A stretch of 34,901 nt of DNA from Deltaproteobacteria bacterium. GTDB lineage: Bacteria > Myxococcota > Myxococcia > Myxococcales > 40CM-4-68-19. The first letter of the stretch is position 1. Each line of letters opens with the position of its first letter. Of the stretch, positions 8,938 through 17,503 are shown piece by piece. Under the pieces are notes generated by a model. That model ran no database searches. It was given only the letters and a program-made list of their open reading frames with translations, and was not told the DNA's origin. The stretch spans positions 1-34,901 of the forward strand of contig JANXXR010000502.1 in assembly GCA_025350525.1 (NCBI GenBank), written 5' to 3'. A program made the translations under genes and the position numbers.

Positions 8938-9869
8938 AGACTGGCGGAGAGCGCGTCGTGCAGGCCCTGCGGGTCGTCCACTTGCAGCGAGAGCGTCTGC
9001 GCGGTGCGGCGGATGCCGAAGAGGCCGTGCAGCTGGATGGGACGGCGCAAGCGCAGGATGAGGTTCGGCGAGCCGAGGACGGCGAGCTTCTGGCCCTCGA
9101 CGCGGCTGCCGAGCGCGGCGGAGTCGATCTCCGCAATGGCGATGTCTGCCTCCCACTTCAACCCGAGGCGCAGGTGCAGGACGCCGCCCTCGACGGTGAT
9201 GGGCCGCAGCACCATCGCGCGCAGGTCCCCGATCAGCCACAGCGCCGTATACAGATGCATCACGGCGCTGGCGATGGCCCAGCCGCGCGGGAGGACGAAG
9301 TGGAGCGGGATGCCCTCGGCGAGGACGGCGATGCCGAGCGCGACGTAGATGGCGATCCAGCCCGCGCGCTTGTACGCGGTGAAGCCCGAAGGCGCGGTGC
9401 GGCCCCAGGAGAAGAGCGCGTACCAGAAGACCGAGAACTCGGCGGCCACCGCGCGGGCGGCCGGGTGGTCGCCGAGAGCGTCCGAGAAGCCCAGGCGCAG
9501 CGCGGTGGCCGCATCGGGCGAGGTCCGCGCCTGCAGCGCGCGGCGTACCGAAGCGACTGCGAGCCAGATCAAGGCCAGCTCGAGCGGCACCGCCAGCAGC
9601 CGCACCTCGCGGCCGAAGATCGCCGCACAGAGCGCGATGGCGAGAAGCGCGACCCGCGCCACGGTCCGAGGACGGGCCAGCCCGCGCCGGACCACCAGCA
9701 GCCACCAGGCGAGCGGCGCCACCGTGCAGAGATCGAAGATCACCGCCAGCCGCAGGGGCAGCGGATGCAGCGCGAAGGCGCGCGAGGCCAGCACGGCGCT
9801 CTCGGCGGCCAGCACGAAGGCCAGCACCGCCGCGAACTGCAGGCGTGGACGCACGATGGCTGCGCTCAT
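8934..9869 (-). CDS. Integral membrane protein of unknown function
   Basis: Encodes a 311-residue protein I do not recognise. Roughly the first 215 residues contain about six or seven hydrophobic helices, for example FAAVLAFVLAAESAVLA, LAVIFDLCTVAPLAWWLLVV, VALLAIALCAAIFG and IAIYVALGIAVLAEGIPLHF. The last ~95 residues are soluble and beta-rich in appearance (GGVLHLRLGLKWEADIAIAE...LAVLGSPNLILRLRRPIQLHG), perhaps a PH-like cytoplasmic domain. ATG 9869 gives a sensible N-terminus before the first membrane helix. The gene is convergent with the acetyltransferase (stops overlap by two bases beyond the shared CTAG) and divergent from purH, with 72 bases between starts in which I see no strong promoter. 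Confidence 0.75.
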   Translation of the reverse strand: MSAAIVRPRLQFAAVLAFVLAAESAVLASRAFALHPLPLRLAVIFDLCTVAPLAWWLLVVRRGLARPRTVARVALLAIALCAAIFGREVRLLAVPLELALIWLAVASVRRALQARTSPDAATALRLGFSDALGDHPAARAVAAEFSVFWYALFSWGRTAPSGFTAYKRAGWIAIYVALGIAVLAEGIPLHFVLPRGWAIASAVMHLYTALWLIGDLRAMVLRPITVEGGVLHLRLGLKWEADIAIAEIDSAALGSRVEGQKLAVLGSPNLILRLRRPIQLHGLFGIRRTAQTLSLQVDDPQGLHDALSASL

Positions 9870-9941
9870 GAAAAGAGCATACGCCCGGCGCGGGCTCAGA
9901 CGAGCGGCAGATCGCCGCGGCCCTGTGGTATGGAGCCGCGC

Positions 9942-11534
9942 ATGGCCATTGCCCGTGCGCTGCTCTCGGTCTCCGACAAGACGGGTCTCGTCGAATTTGC
10001 CCGCGGCCTCGTGTCGCTGGGCATCGAAATCCTCTCCACCGGCGGGACGGCGGCGGCGCTCGCCAAGGAGGGCATCGCGGTCAAGCAGGTGCAGGACTTC
10101 ACCGGCGCGCCCGAGATGCTGGGCGGCCGGGTGAAGACGCTGCACCCGAAGATCCACGGCGGCCTCCTCGCCCGGCGCAAGCTCGCCGCCGATCAGGCCG
10201 ACATGCAGGCGCAGAGCGTGCTCCCCATCGATCTGTTGGTGGTCAACCTCTATCCCTTCCGCGAGACGGTGCGGAAGGGCGCGCCCTACGAGGAGGTCAT
10301 CGAGAACATCGACATCGGCGGGCCGGCGATGATCCGCTCGGCGGCCAAGAACGCCGAGTACGTGACGGTGCTGGTGGACCCCGCCGACTACGCCATGGTG
10401 CTGGCCGAACTGCAGCAGAAGAAGGAAGTCCACGAGAGCACCCGAAGGCGCCTGCAGGCCCGGGCGTACTCGCACACGGCGGCCTACGATTCGGCCATCG
10501 CGGGCTGGCTCTCCGAGCAGCTGGCCAAGGCGCATCCGGAGGAGGGCGCGGGCTTCTCCGAGTCGCCCCCTTTGCCCGAGTTCCGCCGCCTGCAGTCGCT
10601 GCGCTACGGCGAGAACCCGCACCAGCGCGCGGCCTTCTACGGCGCGGTCCCGCAGCCCGAGGAGCCGACGCTGGCCTCGGCGAAGCAGCTGCAGGGCAAG
10701 GAGCTCTCGTACAACAACATCCTCGACGGCTCGTCCGCGCTGGAGGCGCTCAAGGAGCACGCCGAGGGGCCCAAGGGGCGCGCTGCCGTGGTGGTGGTCA
10801 AGCACACCAATCCGTGCGGCGTGGCGCGTGCCGCGAAGCTGATCGACGCCTACCGCCTCGCGCGCGACGCCGATCCGGTCAGCGCCTTCGGCGGCATCGT
10901 CGCGCTCTCGCACGTGGTGGACGCGGCCACGGGAGCGGCGCTGGCGGAGACCTTCCTCGAGGCGGTGATCGCGCCCGGCTACGACGAGGGCGCGCTCCTG
11001 GCCCTGAAGGGAAAGAAGTCGCTCCGCCTGCTTGAACTGCCCCTGCTGGGCGAGAAGCGCGACAGCTGGACGCTGGAGTCGCGCGAGTTGCGCAGCGTCC
11101 CCGGCGGCCTCTTGCTGCAGGAGCGCGACCTGGCCGAGGCCGACCCGCGCGGCTGGCGGACCATGACCAAGCGGGCGCCGACGTCGGAGGAGCTGGAGTC
11201 GCTGGCCTTTGCCTGGAGCGTGGTCAAGCACGTGAAGTCCAACGCCATCGTGCTGGCGCGCGGCGAGGTCACGGTGGGCATCGGCATGGGGCAGACCAAC
11301 CGGGTGGACTCGGTGCGCATCGCGGCGCAGCGCGCTGGTGAGAAGGCGCGGGGCGCGGCGCTCGGGTCCGACGCCTTCTTCCCCTTCCCCGACGGGCTCG
11401 AGGCCGCGGCGGCGGCGGGAGTGACGGCGGTGGCGCAGCCCGGTGGGTCGGTGCGGGACGACGAGGTGATCGCCGCCGCGGACAAGCTGGGCATCGCCAT
11501 GGTCTTCACCAGCGTGCGGCACTTCCGTCACTGA
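9942..11534 (+). CDS. purH: Bifunctional AICAR formyltransferase / IMP cyclohydrolase
   Basis: Encodes the 530-residue enzyme for the last two steps of purine biosynthesis in the cytoplasm: formylation of AICAR by 10-formyl-THF, then ring closure to IMP. The N-terminal cyclohydrolase domain (about 1-195) has ALLSVSDKTGLVEFA, LSTGGTAAAL, GGRVKTLHPKIHGGLL and NIDIGGPAMIRSAAKN. The formyltransferase domain has LRYGENPHQ, the catalytic VVKHTNPCG, DPVSAFGGIVAL, VVKHVKSNAIVLA and the end DKLGIAMVFTSVRHFRH. Length is normal. ATG 9942 is preferred over ATG 9930, because the latter contains the GGAG that serves as ribosome site six bases before 9942. purD follows 13 bases later. Confidence 0.97.
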   Translation: MAIARALLSVSDKTGLVEFARGLVSLGIEILSTGGTAAALAKEGIAVKQVQDFTGAPEMLGGRVKTLHPKIHGGLLARRKLAADQADMQAQSVLPIDLLVVNLYPFRETVRKGAPYEEVIENIDIGGPAMIRSAAKNAEYVTVLVDPADYAMVLAELQQKKEVHESTRRRLQARAYSHTAAYDSAIAGWLSEQLAKAHPEEGAGFSESPPLPEFRRLQSLRYGENPHQRAAFYGAVPQPEEPTLASAKQLQGKELSYNNILDGSSALEALKEHAEGPKGRAAVVVVKHTNPCGVARAAKLIDAYRLARDADPVSAFGGIVALSHVVDAATGAALAETFLEAVIAPGYDEGALLALKGKKSLRLLELPLLGEKRDSWTLESRELRSVPGGLLLQERDLAEADPRGWRTMTKRAPTSEELESLAFAWSVVKHVKSNAIVLARGEVTVGIGMGQTNRVDSVRIAAQRAGEKARGAALGSDAFFPFPDGLEAAAAAGVTAVAQPGGSVRDDEVIAAADKLGIAMVFTSVRHFRH

Positions 11535-11547
11535 GGCGCGCCCGGCG

Positions 11548-12798
11548 ATGCCAACCAAGGTCGTCGTCATCGGCGGAGGCGCGCGGGAACATGCGCTGGT
11601 CCGCGCGCTGCGCCTCGGCGGCACGGACCGCGAGCTCGTCTGCATCCCCGGAAATCCCGGCATCGCCAGGGACGCGCGCTGCCTGCAGCCTGAGGGACCC
11701 GGCGTCGAAGGACTCGCCGCCGCCGCGCTGGCCGAGCGGCCCGACCTCGTCATCGTCGGCCCCGAGGCGCCGCTCGCCGACGGCCTGGCCGACCGGATGG
11801 CGCAGGCCCGCGTCCCCTGCTTTGGTCCCGTCGCGGCGGCGGCGCGCATCGAGGCCTCCAAGGCCTTCGCCAAGGAGATCATGCTCGCCGCCGGCGTGCC
11901 CACCGCGGCGGCGGCGCTCTTCGAAGACGCTGCTCCGGCCCGCGACTACGCCCGCGCGCAGGGCGCCTGCGTGGTCAAGCTCGACGGGCTCGCGGCGGGC
12001 AAGGGCGTCATCGTCGCCGACGACGGCGCGCAGGCGGCCCGGGCGGTGGACGAGCTGTGGCGGCCAGGCGCGAAGCTGCTCATCGAAGAGCGGCTCGAAG
12101 GCCCCGAGATCTCCATCATCGCCCTCTGTGACGGCGCCTCCGTGCTCCCGCTGCCTCCCGCCCGCGATCACAAGCGGCTCCTCGACGGCGACCAGGGCCC
12201 CAACACCGGCGGCATGGGCGCCGTCTGCCCGCCTCGCGACGGAACGCCGGCGCTGGTCGCCGAGACCGTCCGCGCCGTGCTCCTGCCCACCGTGCGCGAG
12301 CTGGCCCGCCGCGGGACGCCCTTCGTCGGCGCGCTCTACGCCGGCCTCATGCTCACTCCCCGCGGCCCGCGCGTGCTGGAGTTCAACTGCCGGCTGGGCG
12401 ATCCCGAGGCGCAGGCCATCCTCATCAAGCTGCGCAGCGATCCGCTGCCGCTCTTCCTCGCCGCCGCGCAGGGCCGGCTGGGAGGCGAGCAGCCTGTCTG
12501 GGATCCCCGTACAGCGGTCGCGGTGGTGCTGGCGGCGCACGGCTATCCGGGCACGCCGCGCCCGCACGACGCCATCGACGGCCTCGACGACATCGCCGAG
12601 GGCGAGGACCTCTGGGTCCTCCACGCCGGCACCAGCCTGCACCAGGGAAAGATCGCCACCGCCGGGGGCCGCATCTTGACCGTCGCGGCGCTGGGCGCGA
12701 ACGCCGCGCAGGCGCGGGAGCGGGCGTACGGCGCGGCGGCGCGCATCCGTTTCGCGGGCAAGCAGCTGCGCAGCGACATCGCCGCGGCGGAGGGCTGA
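11548..12798 (+). CDS. purD: Phosphoribosylamine-glycine ligase
   Basis: Encodes a 416-residue ATP-grasp ligase that joins glycine to phosphoribosylamine in step two of purine synthesis. Family text: KVVVIGGGAREHALV at the start, LVIVGPEAPLADGLAD, AARIEASKAFAKEIM, VVKLDGLAAGKGVIV, the RDHKRLLDGDQGPNTGGMGA signature and LEFNCRLGDPEAQAI, where most homologues read EFNVRFGDPE. The length is typical. ATG 11548 begins exactly at the conserved N-terminus; its ribosome site is weak, so translation may depend on purH just upstream. The stop TGA (12796-12798) is immediately followed, in the same frame, by the coding text of the LptF/G permease, an unusual junction described under findings. Confidence 0.96.
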   Translation: MPTKVVVIGGGAREHALVRALRLGGTDRELVCIPGNPGIARDARCLQPEGPGVEGLAAAALAERPDLVIVGPEAPLADGLADRMAQARVPCFGPVAAAARIEASKAFAKEIMLAAGVPTAAAALFEDAAPARDYARAQGACVVKLDGLAAGKGVIVADDGAQAARAVDELWRPGAKLLIEERLEGPEISIIALCDGASVLPLPPARDHKRLLDGDQGPNTGGMGAVCPPRDGTPALVAETVRAVLLPTVRELARRGTPFVGALYAGLMLTPRGPRVLEFNCRLGDPEAQAILIKLRSDPLPLFLAAAQGRLGGEQPVWDPRTAVAVVLAAHGYPGTPRPHDAIDGLDDIAEGEDLWVLHAGTSLHQGKIATAGGRILTVAALGANAAQARERAYGAAARIRFAGKQLRSDIAAAEG

Positions 12799-13926
12799 CT
12801 GCGCCCCGGCCGGCAACGCCTGGGCGGCCACCTCGACCGCCTCGTCCTCTCGCAGCTGGGCCGCCTCTTCGCGGCCACGCTGGGCGGCGTGGTGCTCATC
12901 TACCTGGTCATCGACTTCGCCGACCGCGCCCACGGCTTCTCCGGCCGCGCCTGGGGGAAGGCGGTGCTCGAGCTCTACGCCAACAAGGCGGCGGTGGTGG
13001 GCTACCAGCTGGCGCCGGCGGCGCTGATCCTCGCGGCGGCGCTCTTGGTGACGCTGCTCTCCCGGCGCGGCGAGCTGACCGCCCTCTACGCGCTGGGCGT
13101 TCGTCCGCTGCGACTGGCGGCGCCGGTGGCGGCCTTCGCGGCGGTGCTGGGCGTTCTGCTCTTCTGGCTGGGCGAAAAAGTCGTCATCAGCGCCGACGCC
13201 CGCGCCGAGGAGATCCAGGTCAAGCGCTTCAACCGCTGGGGCGACTGGGCCACCTACCACACGGGCTCGTCGTGGCTGCGCGGCAGGGAAGGGCGCATCT
13301 TCCACCTGGGTCCGCCGCGCGACGGAGGCTGGGAGCCTGCCACCGTGCTCGAGCTGGCGAAGCCGTTCCGTCTCGCGCGGCGCATAGACGCCCGGCGCAT
13401 CGAGCCGGCGGGCCTTGCTGTCGGCGGCTCGCGCTTCATGCTCTTCGACGCCACCGTGACCACCTACGGGCTCGAGGGCGGGCCGGGCGGCACCATCGAA
13501 GAGCAGCGCGCCGACGTGCTGGTGGAGATCTTTCCGGAGACGGCCGCCGACCTCGAGCTGCGGGGCGGCCGGCCGCGCCAGCTGCCCTGGCGCCAGCTGC
13601 GCGAGCAGGTGGGCCGCCGCGAGCACGCCGGCCAGCGCGCCCGCGAGTACGAGCTGGCGCTGGCCGAGCGGCTGGCGCAGCCGGTGCAGGTGGTCCCGGC
13701 GGCCCTGGCCGCGCTGGGCATCGCCCTCACCCTGCAGCGCCCGCGCCGCCGCACGCCGCTCGCGGGCGCGGTGGCCTCCGGCATCGCGCTCTCGATGGTG
13801 CTCTGGGCCGCCTCGGTCGTGGCCCACGCCGTCTCGCTGGGCGGGTCCCTCGGCCCCTGGACTGCGGGCGCCATTCCGGCCGCGGTCAGCGCGCTTTTGG
13901 CCCTGCTGGCATTTCGCCGCGGGTAA
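12799..13926 (+). CDS. LptF/LptG-family lipopolysaccharide export permease
   Basis: Encodes an inner-membrane permease of the LptBFG ABC transporter, which extracts lipopolysaccharide from the inner membrane and passes it to LptC/A. From the presumed start it is 375 residues: one membrane helix at about 18-42 (LFAATLGGVVLIYLVIDF), two more at 68-130 including the ELTALYALGVRPLRL coupling loop, a periplasmic beta-rich domain, then three helices to the end. Whether it is LptF or LptG cannot be decided; no second copy is in the window. The first ATG/GTG/TTG is GTG 12889, which would cut into helix 1. CTG 12799 has GGAGG five bases upstream and retains the family's LDRLVLSQLGRLF start, so I chose it. 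Position after purD suggests one operon. Confidence 0.82.
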   Translation: MRPGRQRLGGHLDRLVLSQLGRLFAATLGGVVLIYLVIDFADRAHGFSGRAWGKAVLELYANKAAVVGYQLAPAALILAAALLVTLLSRRGELTALYALGVRPLRLAAPVAAFAAVLGVLLFWLGEKVVISADARAEEIQVKRFNRWGDWATYHTGSSWLRGREGRIFHLGPPRDGGWEPATVLELAKPFRLARRIDARRIEPAGLAVGGSRFMLFDATVTTYGLEGGPGGTIEEQRADVLVEIFPETAADLELRGGRPRQLPWRQLREQVGRREHAGQRAREYELALAERLAQPVQVVPAALAALGIALTLQRPRRRTPLAGAVASGIALSMVLWAASVVAHAVSLGGSLGPWTAGAIPAAVSALLALLAFRRG

Positions 13927-13987
13927 GGTGGCCCGGCCGCTGCCTTGCGGGGTCGACACTCCTCCGGATTTCTGGCAGAACGCCGCC

Positions 13988-14003
13988 GCCGCGAAAGCGC
14001 GGC
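13988..14003 (+). promoter_or_regulatory. Hairpin abutting the rmlA ribosome-binding site
   Basis: GCCGCG (13988-13993) and CGCGGC (13998-14003) form a perfect six-pair stem with an AAAG loop. The stem ends one base before GAGGAG (14005-14010), the Shine-Dalgarno of the rmlA gene. It could tune initiation for the whole sugar operon, or be a chance dyad in GC-rich DNA. No uridine tract follows, so it is not an intrinsic terminator. Confidence 0.35.
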
Positions 14004-14016
14004 AGAGGAGCAGTCG

Positions 14017-14763
14017 ATGAAGGGCGTCATCCTCGCCGGCGGAACGGGCTCGCGCCTCTTTCCGCTGACCAAGGTCACCAACAAGCACCTCTTGCCGGTC
14101 GGCCGCGAGCCGATGATCTTCCATCCGGTCAAGAAGCTGACCGAGGCGGGCATCGACGAGATCTGCATCGTCACCGGCGTCGATCACATGGGCGACGTGG
14201 TCAACCTGCTCGGCTCCGGCAAGGACTTCGGCTGCCGCTTCACCTACAAAGTGCAGGACGAGGCGGGCGGCATCGCCCAGGCGCTGGGCCTGGCGCGCAA
14301 CTTCGCCGGGCAGGATCTGCTCTGCGTCATTCTCGGCGACAACATCTTCCAGGATTCGATCGCCCCGCACGTGCAGGCCTTCGCCGCCCAGGGCCGCGGC
14401 GCCCGGCTGCTGCTCAAGCAGGTGCACGATCCGCAGCGCTACGGCGTCGCCGAGATCGAAGGCACCCGGGTGCTGCGCATCGTCGAGAAGCCCAAGGAGC
14501 CGAAGAGCGACCTGGCGGTGGTGGGCATCTACTTCTACGACGCGCAGGTCTTCGAGGTGATCCGCACCCTCAAGCCCAGCGGGCGCGGCGAGTTGGAGAT
14601 CACCGACGTCAACAACCACTACCTGGCCGCGGGGGCGCTGCAGTGCGACCGGCTCTCGGGCTGGTGGACCGACGCGGGGACCTTCGATTCGCTGCACGCC
14701 GCCAACGAGCTGGTCACCGGCCGCGCCACCGACGCGCGCGCCGCCGAGAAGTCCTTCACATGA
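14017..14763 (+). CDS. rmlA: Glucose-1-phosphate thymidylyltransferase, short form
   Basis: Encodes a 248-residue nucleotidyltransferase that couples glucose-1-phosphate to dTTP, giving dTDP-glucose for deoxysugar synthesis. Family signatures are GVILAGGTGSRLFPLTKVTNK at residues 3-23, LLPVGREPMIFHPV, LCVILGDNIFQDSI with the metal-binding Asp, QRYGVAEI, IVEKPKEPKS and SGWWTDAGTFDSL. It is about 40 residues shorter than the classical RmlA because the C-terminal helices that form the allosteric site are missing. Such short forms exist, so feedback control may differ. ATG 14017 has GAGGAG six bases upstream. The stop overlaps the rmlB start (ATGA). It probably opens the polysaccharide operon. 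Confidence 0.93.
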   Translation: MKGVILAGGTGSRLFPLTKVTNKHLLPVGREPMIFHPVKKLTEAGIDEICIVTGVDHMGDVVNLLGSGKDFGCRFTYKVQDEAGGIAQALGLARNFAGQDLLCVILGDNIFQDSIAPHVQAFAAQGRGARLLLKQVHDPQRYGVAEIEGTRVLRIVEKPKEPKSDLAVVGIYFYDAQVFEVIRTLKPSGRGELEITDVNNHYLAAGALQCDRLSGWWTDAGTFDSLHAANELVTGRATDARAAEKSFT

Positions 14764-15770
14764 ACGTGCTGGTCACCGGGGGCGCGGGCTTTATCGGGTC
14801 GAACCTGGTGCGGCTGCTGCGGCGCGAGCGGCCTCATTGGACCGTCGTCAACCTCGACAAGCTCACCTACGCCGGCAACGCCGAGTCGCTGGCCGATCTG
14901 CGCGACGACAAAAGGCACGTCTTCGTGCGCGGCGACATCGCCGACGCGGAGTTGGTGGCGAGCCTGCTGCGCGAGCACGCGATCGACGCCGTCTTCAACC
15001 TGGCCGCCGAGAGCCACGTCGACCGCAGCATCCTCGGGCCGGGCATCTTCGTCGAGACCAACGTCTCCGGCACGCAGGTGATGCTCGACTGCGCCCGGGC
15101 CGAGAAGGTGAAGCGGTTCGTACAGATCTCCACCGACGAGGTCTACGGCTCCCTGGGCGCGACCGGCCGGTTCACCGAGGCCTCGCCGCTGCAGCCGTCG
15201 AGCCCGTACAGCGCCTCGAAGGCGGCGGCCGATCTGCTGGTGCTGGCGTACGGCCACACCTATGGAATGGACGTGGTCGTCACCCGCTGCTCCAACAACT
15301 ACGGGCCGTACCAGTTTCCGGAGAAGCTCATTCCGCTGATGATCGCCAACGCGCTCGAGGACAAGAAGCTGCCCGTCTACGGCGACGGCCAGCAAGTTCG
15401 CGACTGGATCCACGTCGAGGATCACAACCGCGCGCTCCTGGCCGCGCTGGAGGAGGGCCGGGCGGGCGAGGTCTACAACCTCGGCTCCGACAACGAGTGG
15501 CCGAATCTCCAGATCGTCGGGCGCCTGCTCGAGATCCTCGGCAAGGGACGCGACCTCATCGCGCACGTGCAGGACCGCCCGGGGCACGACCGCCGCTACG
15601 CCATCGACGCGGCCAAGGCGCAGCGCGAGCTGGGCTGGTCGCCTCGCATCGCTTTCGCCGACGGACTCGCCAGCACGGTGGACTGGTACGTGAAGAACCG
15701 CGGCTGGTGGGAGCGCGTCCGCACCGGCGAGTACCGGACTTTCTACGAGCGCAACTACGGGGCGCGCTGA
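14760..15770 (+). CDS. rmlB: dTDP-glucose 4,6-dehydratase
   Basis: Encodes a 336-residue extended short-chain dehydrogenase that converts dTDP-glucose to dTDP-4-keto-6-deoxyglucose with a bound NAD. The Rossmann motif is VTGGAGFIGSNLVRLL at residues 5-20. Also present are LDKLTYAGN, FNLAAESHVDRSI, ISTDEVYGSL (catalytic Thr-Asp-Glu), the YSASKAAADLL Tyr-xxx-Lys pair, TRCSNNYGPYQFPEKLIPL and PVYGDGQQVRDWIHVEDH. All catalytic features are in place. The start overlaps the rmlA stop by four bases, and the stop TGA directly abuts the GTG of the RmlD-like gene, so the three are translationally coupled. Confidence 0.97.
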   Translation: MNVLVTGGAGFIGSNLVRLLRRERPHWTVVNLDKLTYAGNAESLADLRDDKRHVFVRGDIADAELVASLLREHAIDAVFNLAAESHVDRSILGPGIFVETNVSGTQVMLDCARAEKVKRFVQISTDEVYGSLGATGRFTEASPLQPSSPYSASKAAADLLVLAYGHTYGMDVVVTRCSNNYGPYQFPEKLIPLMIANALEDKKLPVYGDGQQVRDWIHVEDHNRALLAALEEGRAGEVYNLGSDNEWPNLQIVGRLLEILGKGRDLIAHVQDRPGHDRRYAIDAAKAQRELGWSPRIAFADGLASTVDWYVKNRGWWERVRTGEYRTFYERNYGAR

Positions 15771-16676
15771 GTGGCCAGCGCCGCAAAGATCACGCTCGTC
15801 ACCGGCGCCAACGGGATGGTGGGCAGCCGCATCGTGGCGCGGCTCCAGGATTCCGGGGCGGCCGTGGTGGGGGTGGGAAGGGGGCCGCGACGCGCCGCCG
15901 GCAACTTCGAGTACGTGGACCTCGACCTGCGCGTCCCGGAGAAGCTGGCGGAGCTGATCGGATCGCTGCGGCCCTCGGGCGTCATCCACGCGGCGGCCAT
16001 GACCGACGTGGACGCCTGCGAGAAGGATCCGCTCGAAGCCTGGCTGCTCAACGTCCGCGCGGTCGAGGCGGCGGCGCTGGCCTGCCGCGGCTTGTCGGCG
16101 CGCCTGACCGCGCTCTCCACCGACTACGTCTTCGACGGCGAGAAGGGCGACTACGCCGAGGACGACGCGCCCAACCCCCGCGGCGTCTACGCGCGCACCA
16201 AGCGGGCCGGCGAGGAGGCCGCGCTCCTCCTCGCGCCGGACGTCGCGCTCTGCCGCGTCGCCGTCATTTATAGTGGATATCAAATCTTGCGCAGGACCTT
16301 TGCCAGCAGCGCCGCCGAGAGCCTGCGCAAAGGGCAACCGGTGAAGGCCTTCCTCGATCAGGTGGTCACGCCCACGCTGGCCGACAACGCCGCCGAGATG
16401 GTGATCGGCGTCCACCGCAGCGGCGCGCAGGGCATCTTCCACTGCGCCGGCGCCTCGGCGGTGACCCGGGTCGAGTTCTGCCGCGCGCTGGCGCGCAAGC
16501 TGGGCGCGGACGAGGCCCTGGTCGAGCCGGTGCGGCTGGCGGATCTGCGGCTGCCCGCCCCGCGCCCGCTGCGCTCCTCGCTGCGCACCGACAAGGTGCG
16601 GCGGCTCCTCGGCGACGGCGTCCCGCTGCCGCTCGACCTGGCCCTCGACCGCTTTCTCGAGGAGGGCCGCGCGTGA
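15771..16676 (+). CDS. rmlD: dTDP-4-dehydrorhamnose reductase-like (RmlD family)
   Basis: Encodes a 301-residue NAD(P)-dependent sugar reductase. It has TLVTGANGMVGSRIV (Rossmann) at residues 8-22, GVIHAAAMTDVDACEKDP, LSTDYVFDGEKGDYAEDD, and the YARTKRAGEE Tyr-xxx-Lys pair, the hallmarks of RmlD. The expected partner RmlC (3,5-epimerase) is absent from the window, so the product could be rhamnose (RmlC elsewhere) or an unepimerised 6-deoxyhexose such as 6-deoxytalose-like or fucose-like sugars. GTG 15771 directly follows the rmlB stop; its stop overlaps the ABC permease start (GTGA). A curious AT-rich patch at 16266-16286 encodes IYSGYQI at a point where homologues have a Gly/Arg-rich loop. 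Confidence 0.85.
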   Translation: MASAAKITLVTGANGMVGSRIVARLQDSGAAVVGVGRGPRRAAGNFEYVDLDLRVPEKLAELIGSLRPSGVIHAAAMTDVDACEKDPLEAWLLNVRAVEAAALACRGLSARLTALSTDYVFDGEKGDYAEDDAPNPRGVYARTKRAGEEAALLLAPDVALCRVAVIYSGYQILRRTFASSAAESLRKGQPVKAFLDQVVTPTLADNAAEMVIGVHRSGAQGIFHCAGASAVTRVEFCRALARKLGADEALVEPVRLADLRLPAPRPLRSSLRTDKVRRLLGDGVPLPLDLALDRFLEEGRA

Positions 16677-17503
16677 CCACCGATTTGACCGCGTCTTCGC
16701 CGGTGCGCCGCGGCGGCGTCCCCGAGCTCTTCGACTACCGCCAGCTGGTGGCGCTGCTGGTCGTCCGCGAGCTGAAGGTCCGCTACAAGCGCAGCGTCTT
16801 CGGTCTGCTCTGGACCATGCTCAACCCGCTCTTGTTGATGATCGTCTACACGGTGGTCTTCAGCACCATCATGCCGGTGGCGCAGAAGAACTTCTCGGTC
16901 TTCCTCCTCAGCGCGCTTTTGCCCTGGCTCTTCTTCCAGACCGCGCTCGTCCAGGGCCTCAACTCGGTGGTGGCCAACCAGGATCTGATCCGCAAGGTGC
17001 GGGTGCCGCAGGCGGTCTTCCCGCTCTCGGTGGTGGGCTCGAACCTGGTCAACCTGGCGCTCTCGGTGGTGCCGCTCTTCTTGCTCATGCTCTTTTTGCG
17101 GCAGCCATTCACGCGCGCGCTCCTCTTCCTTCCCGTGGGCGTGATCCTGCTCACCTGCTTCACCAGCGGCGTGACGCTGGCGCTCGCGACTTTCACCGTC
17201 TTCTTCCGCGACGTGAAGCACCTCGCCGAGGTGGTGCTGCAGATGCTCATGTACCTCTCGCCGATCTTCTACGACCTGAGCGCGCTGGGGAACAGCAAGG
17301 CGTGGTGGTTCCGCCTCTTCCAGACCTTCCTCGCGCTCAATCCCCTCAGCTACCTGATCGCGCTCATCCGCGAGCCCGTCTACTACGGGCGCCTGCCGGC
17401 GGCGCAGACGCTGGAGATCGCCGCCGGCATCTCGCTCTTCACGCTCTTCGTCGGCTACCGGATCTTCCAGCGCCTCGCTCCCCGCCACATCCACTACCTA
17501 TGA
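16673..17503 (+). CDS. wzm: ABC-2 polysaccharide export permease (Wzm/TagG type)
   Basis: Encodes the 276-residue membrane half of an ABC exporter that flips finished, lipid-linked polysaccharide across the inner membrane. An amphipathic start (LVALLVVRELKVRYKRSVFG) is typical of the family. About six membrane helices follow, for example LLWTMLNPLLLMIVYTVVFS, LLSALLPWLFFQTALVQG, LVNLALSVVPLFLLMLFL and FLPVGVILLTCFTSGVTLAL. Family motifs include FFRDVKHLAEVVLQMLMYLSPIFYD and the end RLAPRHIHYL. GTG 16673 overlaps the RmlD-like stop by four bases. The ATPase partner follows 70 bases downstream. Confidence 0.93.
   Translation: MTTDLTASSPVRRGGVPELFDYRQLVALLVVRELKVRYKRSVFGLLWTMLNPLLLMIVYTVVFSTIMPVAQKNFSVFLLSALLPWLFFQTALVQGLNSVVANQDLIRKVRVPQAVFPLSVVGSNLVNLALSVVPLFLLMLFLRQPFTRALLFLPVGVILLTCFTSGVTLALATFTVFFRDVKHLAEVVLQMLMYLSPIFYDLSALGNSKAWWFRLFQTFLALNPLSYLIALIREPVYYGRLPAAQTLEIAAGISLFTLFVGYRIFQRLAPRHIHYL

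Noticed and set aside
11506-14697. Open minus-strand frame of over 1,000 codons
   Set aside because: Antisense to purD, the LptF/G permease and rmlA. The composition (Ala, Arg, Gly, Gln, His) is typical of mirror frames in GC-rich DNA, with no recognisable domain.
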